Below are positions 24,437 to 34,645 of a stretch of 64,000 nucleotides of DNA, one piece after another. The first letter of the stretch is position 1, and each line of letters opens with the position of its first letter. The DNA comes from Mycobacterium sp. URHD0025. Its GTDB lineage: Bacteria > Actinomycetota > Actinomycetes > Mycobacteriales > Mycobacteriaceae. The stretch spans positions 496,001-560,000 of the forward strand of contig NZ_AUEQ01000001.1 in NCBI RefSeq assembly GCF_000426065.1. Direction: 5' to 3'. The notes beneath the pieces were generated by a model. That model saw only the letters and a list, made by a program, of their open reading frames with translations, had not been told where the DNA came from and did not search any database. Position numbers and translations under genes: made by a program.

Positions 24437-27400
24437 TCACACGCTCGGTACGGCGTCCCCGGAAGTCCGTCGCAGATCGGCGAATTCGGAGATCGAGGCC
24501 GAGGTCACCGACGCGACCGGCCGGGCATTGGGCGCCGACGCGTCGGACTTGGACACCATCACGACGTTGTCGATGTAGGGCTGGATCGTCGTGCTGTTCT
24601 GCACGGTCGACACGATCACCAACTGGAAACCGAACTTGCGGAACGCCGACAACGCCTGCTGGGCGAACTGCGGATCCGACTTGGAAAACGCCTCGTCGAG
24701 CATGAGCTGGGCGAACAACGGCCTGGTGTCATCGCTGTCGGGGCTGGCCAGGTTGAAGCTCAGGGCGCCGGCCAGGCAGAACGCCATGAGCTTCTCCTGC
24801 TCACCACCGGAGTTGTCGCCGGAGTTGCTGTAGGTCCGGATCACCTCGCCGGTTGCGGCGTCGCGCTCCTCGCAGTACAGCACGAACCGGTTGCGCACAT
24901 CCAGCGCATCACGGGTCCACTGCCGGTCCTCGGGTGTATTGCCGGCCAACAATTTTCGTAGTTGAAGGATGTCGGTGTACTGCTCGAACATCGCGGTCTC
25001 GTCGCCGAAGCTCACCAGTGACACCCGCGACGAGATGCGCTGCGCCTTCTCGTTGAGTTCGTCGACCGCCGCCAGATGCCGGGTGCCGGCATGCAGCGTC
25101 AATCGCGTACCGCGGTTGAACTCCACCGCCCCCAGACCGGTGTTCACCCGGGCGATCTGCTCGGTGATCCGCCGCGCCTCGTTGTCGGCGATCATGTGCA
25201 GGTTCAGGATCGCACCCGGTGCCTGTTCGGTGATCAACCGCTGCATGCGCTCGTAGGCGTCGGGCAGCTCGCGCTCGTCGATCCGACGGCACAGCGCCAC
25301 ATAGTCGTGCACCCGCTCGTCGAAGACATCGCTGTCGTTGGGAATGGCATCGGGGAACGAGCTGTCGTAGGCGGCCATGATGCCTGCGAGCTCATCGTGA
25401 GAGCGATTACGGTCCGCGCGTAGCCGGTCCCGCTCGCGGCTGATGACGCGGGTCAGCTCGGCCCGGTACGGCTCGGAGTCGAGAAGCTCGAGGGTCAGGG
25501 CGATGTCGGCGGCGTAGCCGTCGATGGTGTCGCGGGCATGCGACGGGAATTCGCTGGACCCCAACCGCGCCGTCAGGACCTCGCTCAGCTCCAGAAGTGC
25601 GGTCCGCCTGCGGTCCAGCGTGGTCTCGCGTTCGTTGAGCGAACCGATCTGCTGGATGACCTTCTCGACCCGCTCCCAGCATTCGTCGGCCCGGTGTTGC
25701 AGCCGTTCGGCGTCGGGGTTGTCGGAGACCAGCAGATCGTGTTCGTCCTGCAGGCGCTCCAGCATCTCGTCCACCGAATCGGTGTCGATATCGCTCCACT
25801 GCATGAACTGGTCGCACAGTGCCCGGCAGGCCCGCTCCCGGGATTGCAGCTGGCCGCGGTGCTCGTCGAGACGCTCACGTGCGGTCCGCGCCACCTGGTA
25901 CACGTCCTGCGCGGCGGCCAGATCATCCTGCAGTGCTTCGATTTTGGCCGCGGTACCGCCCAGGAAGATGTAATCCGAGGGCCGTAGCCGTGACCGGTCG
26001 TCCTTGATCGAGAGCCGCCCGCTGTCCTTGCGCAGGCCCTGGTCGGTGACGGCACGGGACTGCTCGGTGAACTCCCCCGGCCCGTCGACACACACGTAGT
26101 CACCGACCGCCGCGATCACGTTGAGCGCCTCAACGGCGCTGTCGTGCGTCGGGTCGGCGAGCTGCAGTTTGGTGGCCAGCGTGCCCGCAGGCGGGGTCCG
26201 TAGTTGTGAGCCGTGCTGGACGTGCTGCAGCTGGATCCGGCCGCGCATGTCGTTCTCGTTGACGAACCGCAACGCGCGTTCCATGTGGGCATCGGGAACC
26301 AGCAGGCGTAATCCCGCCCCGCGCAACACCTTTTCGACGGCCAGCCGCCAGCGCGACTCCTCCGGTTTGAGCTCCATGAGCTCGGCGACGTAGACCAGAT
26401 CGCGCTCGGAGATGTCGAGCGCCCGGGCGATGCGTGCCCGCATCTCGTACTCGGTCCTGGGCAGGGGGGAGCCCAGCCGCTGCACCCGCTCCAACTCAGA
26501 CTCAATACTCTCGCGTGCCTCGCGAGCCCTCACTTCTTTCGCCGATGCCTCGACGTAAGGCTGGTTACCGGTGAACAACTCCCGGTGCAGCCGGTCGGCC
26601 TCTTCCATCAATGTCTCACGCAGCGACCAGAATTCCTCGCCGTTGTCCGGCGGAGTCAACCCCAGTGAGGTGACCTTGTCCTCGTAGGTGGAGCGCCGGC
26701 GCGACACCTCCTCGCTGATCCGCTCGGCCTCGGTCAACCGTTGCTGCAGCGGCACGAGATCCACCGTGACGGTGTTGATCTGCGCCATCAACGAGTTGTG
26801 CTCGTTCTTGAACTGCCGCTGCTGCGAACCGAACTCGTCACGCTGGGCGCCGAGCTGAGTGATCTGATCGTCGAGATTGTCGATCTCCGGGCCGGCCTGC
26901 GCCAGCCGGACATGGTCGACGTAATCCCGGATCATCGCGTTGTCGATGGTGTCGATCACCCCGAACTTGGCCGCCTCTTCGGCGTAACGGGCCTGTACCG
27001 CAGCAATATTGCCCAGAGTATTGCGCTTGCGGCGTGCCACATCGAGCAGGCCGCGGGCCTCGACCAGCGGGTTGATCTGCTCCAGCGCCTCTTCGACACC
27101 GCTGAGGCTGGCCGGCTCGTCGAGCATGAATTCGCGGACGAATTGTTCAAGGCCACCAACACTTTTCAGCGATTTGGCCTTGCCGAGCAGCTGCTGGGCG
27201 GCCTCCGACGCCCGGATGCCGATGCTGGAGTACAACTGGGCCAGGTACTGGCTCTCACTGCGTCCGCCGGTCCACCCGTCGTCGCGAAACACCGCGGCGT
27301 CATAGCTATTGGCCGCCCATCGGTTGCACAGGCCGAAGATGTCCCGATCGTCGTCGATCAGGTAGTAGCGACTGCCCGGATCCGAGGTCTTCTCCGCGGC

Positions 27401-27799
27401 CAGCCATTTGAGCACCAAACCGGTGACCGAGCGCCCGGTGAGGTCGCTGTAGGTGACCGCGACAGCCGACCAGGCCGGACCGGTTCCGCGCAGGTACATG
27501 ATCTGGCGGCTGGTGCCCTCGCGCCGCTCGCCCCACGCACCGCGCACGTACTTGTCGACGGTGCGCTTGCCGGTTCCCGAACCGGCGGCGGTGGTATCGC
27601 CGGAGGCGTTGAAGTTCCGGCGGTGCGACGGCAGGAAGGCCAGCGAAATCGCATCCAGCAGTGATGATTTGCCGCTGCCGGAGGATCCGGTGATCAGCGT
27701 GCCGTGCCGGCTGAACGGGATCGAGTGGTACCCGTCGAACACACCCCAGTTGATCACCTGCAGGCGTGACAGGGAGAACTGGTTGGTCGGGTCAGCCAT
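24437..27799 (-). CDS. mksB: SMC-like ATPase of the MksB/JetC (Wadjet-type) condensin family
   Basis: This is a 1120-residue SMC-like ATPase. The Walker A motif GSSGSGKSS is at about residues 38-46. Extended coiled-coil follows (roughly 260-480 and 620-900), split by a hinge-like globular part. The ABC signature SGGEQEK is near residue 997 and Walker B LMLDEAF near 1032. It should dimerise and bind DNA with the kleisin and WH subunits encoded just upstream, loading as an ATP-driven DNA-bridging machine. ATG 27799 overlaps the mksE stop by 8 nt. Family members condense chromosomes (MksBEF) or, with the JetD/MksG nuclease, restrict plasmids (Wadjet/EptC). No such nuclease gene follows here. Confidence 0.93.
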   Translation of the reverse strand: MADPTNQFSLSRLQVINWGVFDGYHSIPFSRHGTLITGSSGSGKSSLLDAISLAFLPSHRRNFNASGDTTAAGSGTGKRTVDKYVRGAWGERREGTSRQIMYLRGTGPAWSAVAVTYSDLTGRSVTGLVLKWLAAEKTSDPGSRYYLIDDDRDIFGLCNRWAANSYDAAVFRDDGWTGGRSESQYLAQLYSSIGIRASEAAQQLLGKAKSLKSVGGLEQFVREFMLDEPASLSGVEEALEQINPLVEARGLLDVARRKRNTLGNIAAVQARYAEEAAKFGVIDTIDNAMIRDYVDHVRLAQAGPEIDNLDDQITQLGAQRDEFGSQQRQFKNEHNSLMAQINTVTVDLVPLQQRLTEAERISEEVSRRRSTYEDKVTSLGLTPPDNGEEFWSLRETLMEEADRLHRELFTGNQPYVEASAKEVRAREARESIESELERVQRLGSPLPRTEYEMRARIARALDISERDLVYVAELMELKPEESRWRLAVEKVLRGAGLRLLVPDAHMERALRFVNENDMRGRIQLQHVQHGSQLRTPPAGTLATKLQLADPTHDSAVEALNVIAAVGDYVCVDGPGEFTEQSRAVTDQGLRKDSGRLSIKDDRSRLRPSDYIFLGGTAAKIEALQDDLAAAQDVYQVARTARERLDEHRGQLQSRERACRALCDQFMQWSDIDTDSVDEMLERLQDEHDLLVSDNPDAERLQHRADECWERVEKVIQQIGSLNERETTLDRRRTALLELSEVLTARLGSSEFPSHARDTIDGYAADIALTLELLDSEPYRAELTRVISRERDRLRADRNRSHDELAGIMAAYDSSFPDAIPNDSDVFDERVHDYVALCRRIDERELPDAYERMQRLITEQAPGAILNLHMIADNEARRITEQIARVNTGLGAVEFNRGTRLTLHAGTRHLAAVDELNEKAQRISSRVSLVSFGDETAMFEQYTDILQLRKLLAGNTPEDRQWTRDALDVRNRFVLYCEERDAATGEVIRTYSNSGDNSGGEQEKLMAFCLAGALSFNLASPDSDDTRPLFAQLMLDEAFSKSDPQFAQQALSAFRKFGFQLVIVSTVQNSTTIQPYIDNVVMVSKSDASAPNARPVASVTSASISEFADLRRTSGDAVPSV

Positions 27800-28544
27800 G
27801 AGCGTCCACTTCGTCGTCAAGTCGTGCGTCATCGGTTTCGTCGGCATCGTTGCCGGTGCCGTCGGCGGTCCGCTTGAGCTGCTCGAACTGCTGCTGCAGT
27901 TCGGTGATCATCGAGGCCGTCATGATCGCGTTGACCACAGGGCTGATGGTGAAGCTGTCCTCGTCCTCGCGGTTGCGGGCGAGCATCTCGATGTCGGTGA
28001 GCCGCTCGATCGCGTTGTCGATCCGTTTGTCGAAGGATGCGACGTCGCGGTCGGTGTCGTTGTTCACGCCGGCGAACAGCTCGTGGATCTCGTCGCGGCT
28101 GATCAGGACATTCTCGTCGCGCGCCGCGGCCCGCATCAGCTTGGCCAGGTGAAGGGCCAGGATCGAATCGTAGGTGTTCAGGGTCTCGCGGCGCAGCAAC
28201 CGGCGTCGCCACTGCGACTCGTAGTCGGCCTGCTCGACGTAGGCGATGTCGTGATCATCCGAGATGCACAGCCGCATATCGAGTTCCGACAATCGCACGG
28301 TGAGCTCGGTGCGATAGCGGGTGACCCACGACCACAACTCGGAGTGGTTGTCCTTGCTGACGTATCGACGCGACAGCAGGTGCTGCAGTGCCCAGCAGGC
28401 CCGGTCGGGCAACTCGCTGACGTCCCCGTCGAAGCGGGGCGCACGACGTTGATCGGTGGACCGTTCGACGGAGTCGATGCTCGGCAGCGCGTCGAAGTCG
28501 ATCGCCTGATCTGAGATCGGAGAGGTGTCCGGGATATCGGTCAT
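27792..28544 (-). CDS. mksE: DUF4194 condensin accessory subunit MksE/JetB
   Basis: This 250-residue DUF4194 protein is the winged-helix accessory (kite-like) subunit of MksBEF/Wadjet complexes. After an acidic N-terminus the domain runs from about residue 40 ([17 protein letters not shown]) to residue 220, with [20 protein letters not shown] as a conserved core. The C-terminal tail is acidic. ATG 28544 overlaps the mksF stop (ATGA) and its own stop overlaps the mksB start, giving a tightly coupled three-gene operon. It is expected to bridge the kleisin MksF and modulate DNA entry. I infer this from family and layout. Confidence 0.88.
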   Translation of the reverse strand: MTDIPDTSPISDQAIDFDALPSIDSVERSTDQRRAPRFDGDVSELPDRACWALQHLLSRRYVSKDNHSELWSWVTRYRTELTVRLSELDMRLCISDDHDIAYVEQADYESQWRRRLLRRETLNTYDSILALHLAKLMRAAARDENVLISRDEIHELFAGVNNDTDRDVASFDKRIDNAIERLTDIEMLARNREDEDSFTISPVVNAIMTASMITELQQQFEQLKRTADGTGNDADETDDARLDDEVDAHG

Positions 28545-30031
28545 AGCATGGTCTCGCTGACAGTAGGGATCGGTTCGGTGAAAACCAGTCGGGGAATCTC
28601 GATTTCGCGATCGGTGCCCTCCAGCGACCGAAACCGCACCCGGGCTGAAGGAGCGGCTTCGGCGCCGTCCTCGGTGTGTTGTTTGAGCGCCCAGGACCAC
28701 AGCACGATCACATGTCCCAGATAGGCCGAGTCCAGCATGCCGATCGCGTCGGGCAGAGACAGCGGGCCGGTCGCGACCGCGCCGTTGATCAGCTCGGCCA
28801 GCTCGGCGGCATCCACCTGGGAGGCCAAGGCCGAGAACGCCGACAGGTTCACCTCGCCTTCCGATGTCTCGGCCTGCGACGGCGGGATGGCGTCACGGAT
28901 CTTGAAGGCCACGGCGCCAATCGAATTGAAGTCGGTACGAACCAACGGCACCTCGGTGCCGATCCGGCTGTCGGCGAGCGAGACGGCGAGCAGTTCGTGC
29001 GCGCCGGCCAGCGCATCGTTGAGCTGCCGGGTGACACCGCGGCTCTGCTCCAGCGTGCCGGAAGCGACGAAGCGTTTGATCCGGCGGGCACAGCGCTGCC
29101 GGGTCCGGCCCACCTCGGCCGTCTGCGCCGACACCAGGCTGAAGAAACCCGTCATCACCTCACGCAGGCCCGGGTCGAGGTGCGGGAGCTCACGGGTCAC
29201 CTCTTCGATGTCGGCCACCAGCGCGGCCCGCTGCTCGGGATCCTGGATCATCCGCGTGAAGGCGGTGTAGGACGCGCTCTCGCGGGAGGCGAACAGTGAC
29301 TCGTAATCGTCGAACAGTTGACGCTGACGTTCCCGGTAACCGAGATCGGTGTCGGCGGAGGTATCCAGCAGCCGGGTGGTGATGCGATTCAACATGCTGC
29401 CGTACTGCCCGATGTCGGAGATGATCTGCTCCATCTGCAACGCGATGGCGCGGGCCTCGTCTTCGACGTCCACCAGGTCGGGTTCTGGCCGCTGCCCCTG
29501 CTCGAGGGCATCCAATTCATCACGCAGCTTGGCGATCTCGGCTTCGATGTCGGCGCGGATGCGGTCCGGGTCGTTGCTGACCTGTCCGGCCACGCGGCGC
29601 AGCCCGGCCGCGATCCCCGTGATCGATCCGCCGGTGGCGAGAGTGTCCTCGCGGCGCATGCGGCGCGCGAAATCCAGCACGGCCCGCGCTTCGTAGGTGA
29701 GGTAGCAGACATTGCGTTCGGTGTCGCCGAACTGCTCGGTGATCCGGTGCAGCCAACCCTGGCCGGCCCAGTACTTGATCAGCGACAGGCCCGACTGATC
29801 GGTCTCGGAGCCGAGGTCCGCCAGATCGCGTTCCAGCCGGACCACCAGGTCGATCTCCGTGAGCTTGGCGCCGCGGTCCAGGTGGCGTTCCATCAGCGTG
29901 AGGTAGGTGGCCAGGTTGTTCGTCGCCAGCAGCCGCGACGAGCGGGAATCGGCCACCTCGCGGTTGAGCTGGTACAGCTGGTCCAGTGACTGTTCGGCCG
30001 AAGCCCGATCGCCGGCACCGCCGTCAGCCAT
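28541..30031 (-). CDS. mksF: DUF3375 kleisin-like subunit MksF/JetA
   Basis: This 496-residue DUF3375 protein is the kleisin-like partner of the MksB ATPase. The N-terminal winged-helix region (about 1-130) includes YLTLMERHLDRGAKLTE and YLTYEARAVLDFARRM. A long helical middle (about 150-330) follows, and a C-terminal domain ends in RLVFTEPIPTVSE. It opens the mksF-mksE-mksB operon, reading from a promoter between it and the divergent O-methyltransferase gene. Together the three form a JetABC set; the fourth Wadjet gene, the JetD topoisomerase-VI-like nuclease, is not in the locus. Start fixed by ATG at 30031. Confidence 0.9.
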   Translation of the reverse strand: MADGGAGDRASAEQSLDQLYQLNREVADSRSSRLLATNNLATYLTLMERHLDRGAKLTEIDLVVRLERDLADLGSETDQSGLSLIKYWAGQGWLHRITEQFGDTERNVCYLTYEARAVLDFARRMRREDTLATGGSITGIAAGLRRVAGQVSNDPDRIRADIEAEIAKLRDELDALEQGQRPEPDLVDVEDEARAIALQMEQIISDIGQYGSMLNRITTRLLDTSADTDLGYRERQRQLFDDYESLFASRESASYTAFTRMIQDPEQRAALVADIEEVTRELPHLDPGLREVMTGFFSLVSAQTAEVGRTRQRCARRIKRFVASGTLEQSRGVTRQLNDALAGAHELLAVSLADSRIGTEVPLVRTDFNSIGAVAFKIRDAIPPSQAETSEGEVNLSAFSALASQVDAAELAELINGAVATGPLSLPDAIGMLDSAYLGHVIVLWSWALKQHTEDGAEAAPSARVRFRSLEGTDREIEIPRLVFTEPIPTVSETML

Positions 30032-30136
30032 GACCGGCCGTTCGTTTCGCAGTGGACATCGGCACCACTTTAGGCGGCTGACGCAACCGCTTCCGACGCC
30101 AGTTCCGTTTGCTGTTCACCATCGCGATGGGCCATT

Positions 30137-31264
30137 GTGACCGACACCTCAACCAACCTGCCCTACAGTCATCCGGTGACTCCCGCCAAGGTGCCACCCG
30201 CCGGCCTGGTCCGCGCGGTCGAACGCGTCCGCCACCATCTGCGCCGCCTGCATCAACGGGCGGTACCGCCGCCCGCGGCGATGCTGGAGATGATCCTGGG
30301 CGCATGGGTCGCCCAGGGCATCGCGGCGGCCGCGCAGCTCGGGGTGGCCGATGCGCTCGCCGACGGCCCTCTGCGCCCCGATGAGCTGGCCCGCCGCGTC
30401 GACGCAAATCCCGACACCCTGGACAGGCTGATGCGCGCACTGGTCAGCGAAGGCATCTTCCGTCGCACCCGCGACGGGCGCTACGCGCTGAACCCGCTGG
30501 CCGACACCTTGCGCACGGACGCGCCGGTGTCTGTGGGCGCGATGGCGCGGTTCGTGGGCTCGGTGCAGCATCGCGAACACTGGAGCCATCTCGACGACGC
30601 GGTCCGAACCGGTGAGGCCGTCATTCCCAAGCTGCGGGGTCAGCAGCCGTTCGACTACATCGCCTCCGATCCGGAACTGTCGGCGATCTTCAATGACGCC
30701 ATGACCAGCATCTCCGAGTTGGCGATCGCGCCTGTGGTGGCGGCCTACGACTTCACCCGCTTCGGCACCGTCGCTGATGTCGGCGGTGGCCACGGCCGGC
30801 TGCTGGCCGCCGTACTGACCGCGGCCCCCGCCGCCCGCGGCGTGCTCTACGACCTGCCGGCGGTGGTCGAGGGAGCACCGGAACTTCTGGGCAGATACGG
30901 CATGGCCGAGCGCGTCGAGGTGGTCCCCGGTTCGTTCTTCGACGGTGTTCCGCCCGGCGCGGACGCCTACCTGCTGAAGAACATCATTCACGACTGGCCG
31001 GACGACGAGTCGATCGCGATCCTGCGCAATGTGCGTGCGGCCGCCACGCCCGGTGCCCATCTGCTCCTCGTCGAGGCGGTCATCCCCGACCACGACCGCG
31101 AGTTCCTGGGCAAATGGATCGACATGGAGATGCTGGTGGGCGTCGCCGCCCGGGAACGCAAAGAGGCCGACTACCGAAGCCTGTATGAGCAGGCCGGGTT
31201 TCGGCTCACCCGTGTGGTCGAGACGGCCTCTCCGTTCAGCGTGGTGGAGGGTGTGGCGGTCTAA
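30137..31264 (+). CDS. SAM-dependent O-methyltransferase (acetylserotonin-methyltransferase type)
   Basis: This 375-residue methyltransferase has an N-terminal dimerisation/winged-helix domain (about residues 50-110). Its Rossmann core carries the SAM motif DVGGGHGRLL near residue 213, and KNIIHDWPDD supplies the catalytic histidine region. The family methylates hydroxylated small molecules, often antibiotics or phenolics. It is divergent from the mksF operon with 105 nt between starts and convergent with the lipoprotein gene downstream by a 4-nt overlap. No biosynthetic cluster surrounds it, so the substrate is open. GTG 30137 is the first plausible start; no strong ribosome site is seen. 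Confidence 0.87.
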   Translation: MTDTSTNLPYSHPVTPAKVPPAGLVRAVERVRHHLRRLHQRAVPPPAAMLEMILGAWVAQGIAAAAQLGVADALADGPLRPDELARRVDANPDTLDRLMRALVSEGIFRRTRDGRYALNPLADTLRTDAPVSVGAMARFVGSVQHREHWSHLDDAVRTGEAVIPKLRGQQPFDYIASDPELSAIFNDAMTSISELAIAPVVAAYDFTRFGTVADVGGGHGRLLAAVLTAAPAARGVLYDLPAVVEGAPELLGRYGMAERVEVVPGSFFDGVPPGADAYLLKNIIHDWPDDESIAILRNVRAAATPGAHLLLVEAVIPDHDREFLGKWIDMEMLVGVAARERKEADYRSLYEQAGFRLTRVVETASPFSVVEGVAV

Positions 31265-31770
31265 TCGTCGTTCGCGCAGGGTGAAGTGGCTCGGACCGTC
31301 AGCACATAGCCGTCGCTGCCTCGGTTTTCAGCTTTGGCGAAAACGACGTAGCCGCGGGCATCACGGTAGGTCTTGTCGTTGGGAGGTTCTGGGTCCGGCC
31401 GTGTCCAGGGCACAGGTTCGAAGCCCTCACCCACAAGGGCGTGGATGCGATCGAACACGGCTTCCACGAGCTCCGGGGCCGGATCTCGTATCCACTCGTA
31501 GACCTGCACCTTCCAGGGCGGGCCCACCGACATCAACGCCTCGTCTGTGCGGCACCCGATTTTCCGTGCCAGGGCGGGGTTGGGATCGACCGGCTTGTCG
31601 AGGATCGTCGATACGTAGCCGGCCGCGATGCGTGCGGCCTCGGTGACGGTCAATGAAGTGGGTTGCATCGTCGCCTCGTCGTCGGTGGGCGGCCGGTCCT
31701 GGGACGAAGGCCCGCAGGAACTGGTGAACATCACCGTCACCGCCATGAAAAGTACTGTGAGAAGTCTCAT
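31261..31770 (-). CDS. Small lipoprotein following a DUF1023 hydrolase
   Basis: From ATG 31770 this encodes 169 residues. The signal peptide (MRLLTVLFMAVTVMFTSSC) ends in a lipobox-like TSSC, an acceptable but imperfect lipobox, so it is probably lipidated and exported. The mature part has no recognised family; two cysteines (GC near residue 73 and PC near the C-terminus) may form a disulfide. The ATG overlaps the hydrolase stop (ATGA), so it is coupled to the DUF1023 gene. It could guard the cell from, or help secrete, the preceding protein, but no homology supports either. It ends in a 4-nt convergent overlap with the O-methyltransferase gene. Confidence 0.75.
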   Translation of the reverse strand: MRLLTVLFMAVTVMFTSSCGPSSQDRPPTDDEATMQPTSLTVTEAARIAAGYVSTILDKPVDPNPALARKIGCRTDEALMSVGPPWKVQVYEWIRDPAPELVEAVFDRIHALVGEGFEPVPWTRPDPEPPNDKTYRDARGYVVFAKAENRGSDGYVLTVRATSPCANDD

Positions 31771-33629
31771 TTGACCTGTATTCGTGGCCCGCGATCCGCA
31801 TTGTCGGTCACCCGCGGATTGTCCCACGGATGTTGCCGTCTTTCGTAGGATCCGTCGTCATCCCAGGGAAGTTCGGGGATCTTCGGTCCGGCTTGGGCCC
31901 GGCCCTGATCGGAGGCTTCGGCCCGGAAGTCACCGTCATCGCCGAGATCGATATCGACGTAGTTGCTCTCGATGCCACGTTCCACATAGCCGGTGGCCTC
32001 ACCGCCCTGGATGACGGCGACCATGTTCCGGAACGCATCGGATTCGTAATCGTCCCAATACTTTCCGTGCGCGTCCTGCCCCACGATCACCTGGTTGGCG
32101 TGCTCACCTTCCCGGCCGTAGTACCCGGTGTCCAGACGAGTGACGCCGGGAATCCGGTCCGGGTCGGTTGCCGACGGCAGACCACCGAGCGGATTGCCGA
32201 CCTGCCCGTCGACGGTGTGCGGAATCCCGGGGATCCCGCTCGGTATCGGGACATCTCGCGGCAACGACTGCACCACCGAGATCGGATCTCCGGGCGCGGT
32301 CATCGAATAGCGCTGCACATTCGGGTTCGGGTTGGTGTACTCCCCGGTGAGGATTCCGGTGCCGGCCGAGGACGCGTGCAGGATGCGGTCGGCGCGCAAC
32401 CCCATCTGCTCGGCTGTCCCGACGATGGCACCGCCGTAGGAATGACCGATATAGGTGACGGGTGTACCCGGCGCCCCCTCACCCACGGCGCGATCGATCT
32501 CGTGCCCGAACGACACCAGCTTGGGTGCCATCGACGCGGCATAGGACGGGTCCGCCGCCTTGTCCAGGCCCTGCGGGAAGTCGTCACCCATGTACAGAAA
32601 GACCGGCGAACCGCTCTGGGCGGCCAATTCGACCGCCGATGCGTGATTCGAGCCGCTGCCGTTCAGGTTGGTGTTGGTGCCGGGCACCACCACGCCGACG
32701 CCCTTGATACCGGGTTTGATGTCACCGATCATCTCGATCATCCGGCCGTTGCCCTCGGTGGAGAACGCGACGAACTTGCGCGGCACCAACTGCCCGCTGT
32801 TGTTGGGATCCTTGATCGGGGTGAGCATGGCCTGCAGCTGCTTGACCCGGGCATCATCCGGGGGCTGCTTCTTCTGCTCCTCCGCCAGTGCGTTGCGGAT
32901 GTTGATGTTGTTGGCTTCGATCCTGGTGTCGAACGGAACGCCATCGGTGTTGCCCATCACCTGCGGATCGGCGAGGACCATCTCGTGCAACGCTTCCGGG
33001 CTGAGTCCGGCGAGAAACGCGGCCCGTTCATCGGGCGTCATCCCGGCCAGCCGGTCGACCAGTGACTTGGGACCGCTCGGCGCGGGCGGCTCCTTGGTGC
33101 CCGGTCCATTGAGCGCCGCCGCGGCATCGCGCACCTGTTGCCCGACCTTGTCGTCGGTGCTTTCGAACTGCGCCAGCATGGTCTGCAGATCCAGCGATGC
33201 GTTCGCGGCCAGCGCTTGCAGCAGCATCCGGTTCACCGGGCTCAACCTGGCGAAGATGTCGAGTGAGCTGCCGGGACGGACCGACACCGTTCCGTCGTCG
33301 GCGACCTGCCACCCCTGCCCTTGAAGCCGGCCGACGGTGCTCATGATGCGGCTGCGCTGCTGCACCAGATCCCCACCGCCGTCCTGCAACGCCGAACTCA
33401 ACGCGCCGAGCGCAGCGTGGAGCCGCTGCATACGTTCCAATGACGCTGTGGCACTTGCGATGGCCGCATCTGCCGAGCTACCGGTCCACCCGGCGCGCAG
33501 CTTGTCGATGATGGCGCGCTGCTGATCCATCTGAGCGGCCAACGCGGAGGCCCGGCCGCCGACGGCGGCGCCGCTGTGCACCAGTGCCTCAGGGTTGGAG
33601 GCTTCCACCTGAGAGATCGAAACCGGCAT
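31767..33629 (-). CDS. WXG100-like N-terminus fused to DUF1023 alpha/beta hydrolase
   Basis: This is a 620-residue two-domain protein. Residues about 1-100 are helical with the WXG-type signature GWTGSSADAAI, as in ESX-secretion WXG100 partners. A linker and helical region (about 100-290) is followed by a DUF1023 alpha/beta hydrolase domain (about 290-520) with the serine nucleophile motif GHSYGGAI. The C-terminal part is acidic and proline-rich. No Sec signal peptide is present. Together with the EspC-like gene 1 nt upstream it looks like a type VII-secreted esterase or lipase-like enzyme. Substrate unknown; effector, envelope-remodelling or toxin roles are all possible. Confidence 0.82.
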   Translation of the reverse strand: MPVSISQVEASNPEALVHSGAAVGGRASALAAQMDQQRAIIDKLRAGWTGSSADAAIASATASLERMQRLHAALGALSSALQDGGGDLVQQRSRIMSTVGRLQGQGWQVADDGTVSVRPGSSLDIFARLSPVNRMLLQALAANASLDLQTMLAQFESTDDKVGQQVRDAAAALNGPGTKEPPAPSGPKSLVDRLAGMTPDERAAFLAGLSPEALHEMVLADPQVMGNTDGVPFDTRIEANNINIRNALAEEQKKQPPDDARVKQLQAMLTPIKDPNNSGQLVPRKFVAFSTEGNGRMIEMIGDIKPGIKGVGVVVPGTNTNLNGSGSNHASAVELAAQSGSPVFLYMGDDFPQGLDKAADPSYAASMAPKLVSFGHEIDRAVGEGAPGTPVTYIGHSYGGAIVGTAEQMGLRADRILHASSAGTGILTGEYTNPNPNVQRYSMTAPGDPISVVQSLPRDVPIPSGIPGIPHTVDGQVGNPLGGLPSATDPDRIPGVTRLDTGYYGREGEHANQVIVGQDAHGKYWDDYESDAFRNMVAVIQGGEATGYVERGIESNYVDIDLGDDGDFRAEASDQGRAQAGPKIPELPWDDDGSYERRQHPWDNPRVTDNADRGPRIQVK

Positions 33630-33630
33630 G

Positions 33631-33939
33631 TCAATCCATTGCGCGGGCCGAGTTGGTCAGCTGACGTGCGGACGCGTCATCGACACGCTCGAACACGGCG
33701 GCGGCCTCGACCAGCTTGGCGGCATGTGCACCGAGTTCGTCGCCGACGGCTTTGGCCGCAGCATCCACGACGGGCGAGACCTCACCGCAGGCGGCACCAC
33801 TGCGCAGCCCGGGCATGGCACCGGCCGCGGCGGTCAGCGGTTGCCCGATCCCGAGTGCTGCGACAGCCGCGCCCACTGCCGTCTCGGCCGCGGCAGCCGA
33901 CCGCAGCCCGGCCGGGTCTACCTTCAGCTCAGAACCCAT
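33631..33939 (-). CDS. EspC-like (DUF2580) type VII secretion-associated small protein
   Basis: This 102-residue helical, alanine-rich protein matches the ESX secretion-associated EspC/DUF2580 family. It opens with KVDPAGLRSAAA and has two amphipathic helices and a YxxxD/E-like helical C-terminus (VFERVDDASAR; the tyrosine is phenylalanine here). Such proteins pair with a partner WXG100-like protein and are exported by ESX systems. The gene lies 1 nt upstream of the WXG100/DUF1023 gene, so the two are likely co-expressed and co-secreted. No ESX core genes lie in this window; a distant ESX locus would be required. Confidence 0.78.
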   Translation of the reverse strand: MGSELKVDPAGLRSAAAAETAVGAAVAALGIGQPLTAAAGAMPGLRSGAACGEVSPVVDAAAKAVGDELGAHAAKLVEAAAVFERVDDASARQLTNSARAMD

Positions 33940-33993
33940 GTTGGAAGCGTAATGCCACCGTGAGGGGGCTCAGGACAGCAATTCCGGCGGCAC

Positions 33994-34617
33994 CTAGCCC
34001 GTGGAGACCGACTGCGTACCCGCGTCGGACGGGGTGCCCTTCAGGCCGCGCCAGAACAGATTGATCATCAACTCGGCGGCCTCGTTGACGTCGGCATCGC
34101 CCGTGCTGACCCGGCTGGCAATGGCCTCGCCGGCACCCACCAGCGCCACCGCCATCATCTCGAAGTCACTGTCGGGCTGAGGATTACGCGTGCCAGTGCT
34201 GAGCAGTCGGGCCACCAGGTCGATGATCCGCTCACGGCCCTCACGGACGGTGTGCGCGAAGGCCTGCGAGCTGGTGGCCTGGGTGTAGAGGACCATCCAC
34301 GAAGCGCGATTGGCGTCGATGTAGGTGAGGAACGCCAGCACGGCGCTGCGCAACAGGTCCTTGGGGCTCTGGGTGAAGTCGATCTCCCCGCGCACCACGT
34401 CCACGAAACGGGTCAGTTCGCGATCCAGACAGGCGCCGAACAACTCCTCCTTGGAGCCGTAATAGAGATACAGCATCGGCTTCGAGATCTCGGCCTCCGC
34501 GGCGATCGCGTCCATCGAGGTCTCGTGATATCCGTTGACCGAGAAAATCTGCACCGCGGCGTCGAGCATCTGCTGTTCACGCACGGCCCTCGGCAGCCGC
34601 TTCGTTCCACCTGCCAT
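33994..34617 (-). CDS. TetR-family regulator (Rv0238-like)
   Basis: This 207-residue TetR protein has its helix-turn-helix at about residues 12-55 (MLDAAVQIFSVNGYHETSMDAIAAE, then SKPMLYLYYGSKEELF). The C-terminal ligand domain is about 80-195. It lies between the EspC-like operon and the RpiR gene, all on the minus strand, and has no clear target in its neighbourhood. In M. tuberculosis a TetR gene (Rv0238) sits between lpqI and htdX, and this gene is in the equivalent interval, so it may be its orthologue. That is from remembered gene order and needs a similarity search. Confidence 0.85.
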   Translation of the reverse strand: MAGGTKRLPRAVREQQMLDAAVQIFSVNGYHETSMDAIAAEAEISKPMLYLYYGSKEELFGACLDRELTRFVDVVRGEIDFTQSPKDLLRSAVLAFLTYIDANRASWMVLYTQATSSQAFAHTVREGRERIIDLVARLLSTGTRNPQPDSDFEMMAVALVGAGEAIASRVSTGDADVNEAAELMINLFWRGLKGTPSDAGTQSVSTG

Positions 34618-34645
34618 CCGAACAGGATAAGCGCCCGATTGACGG

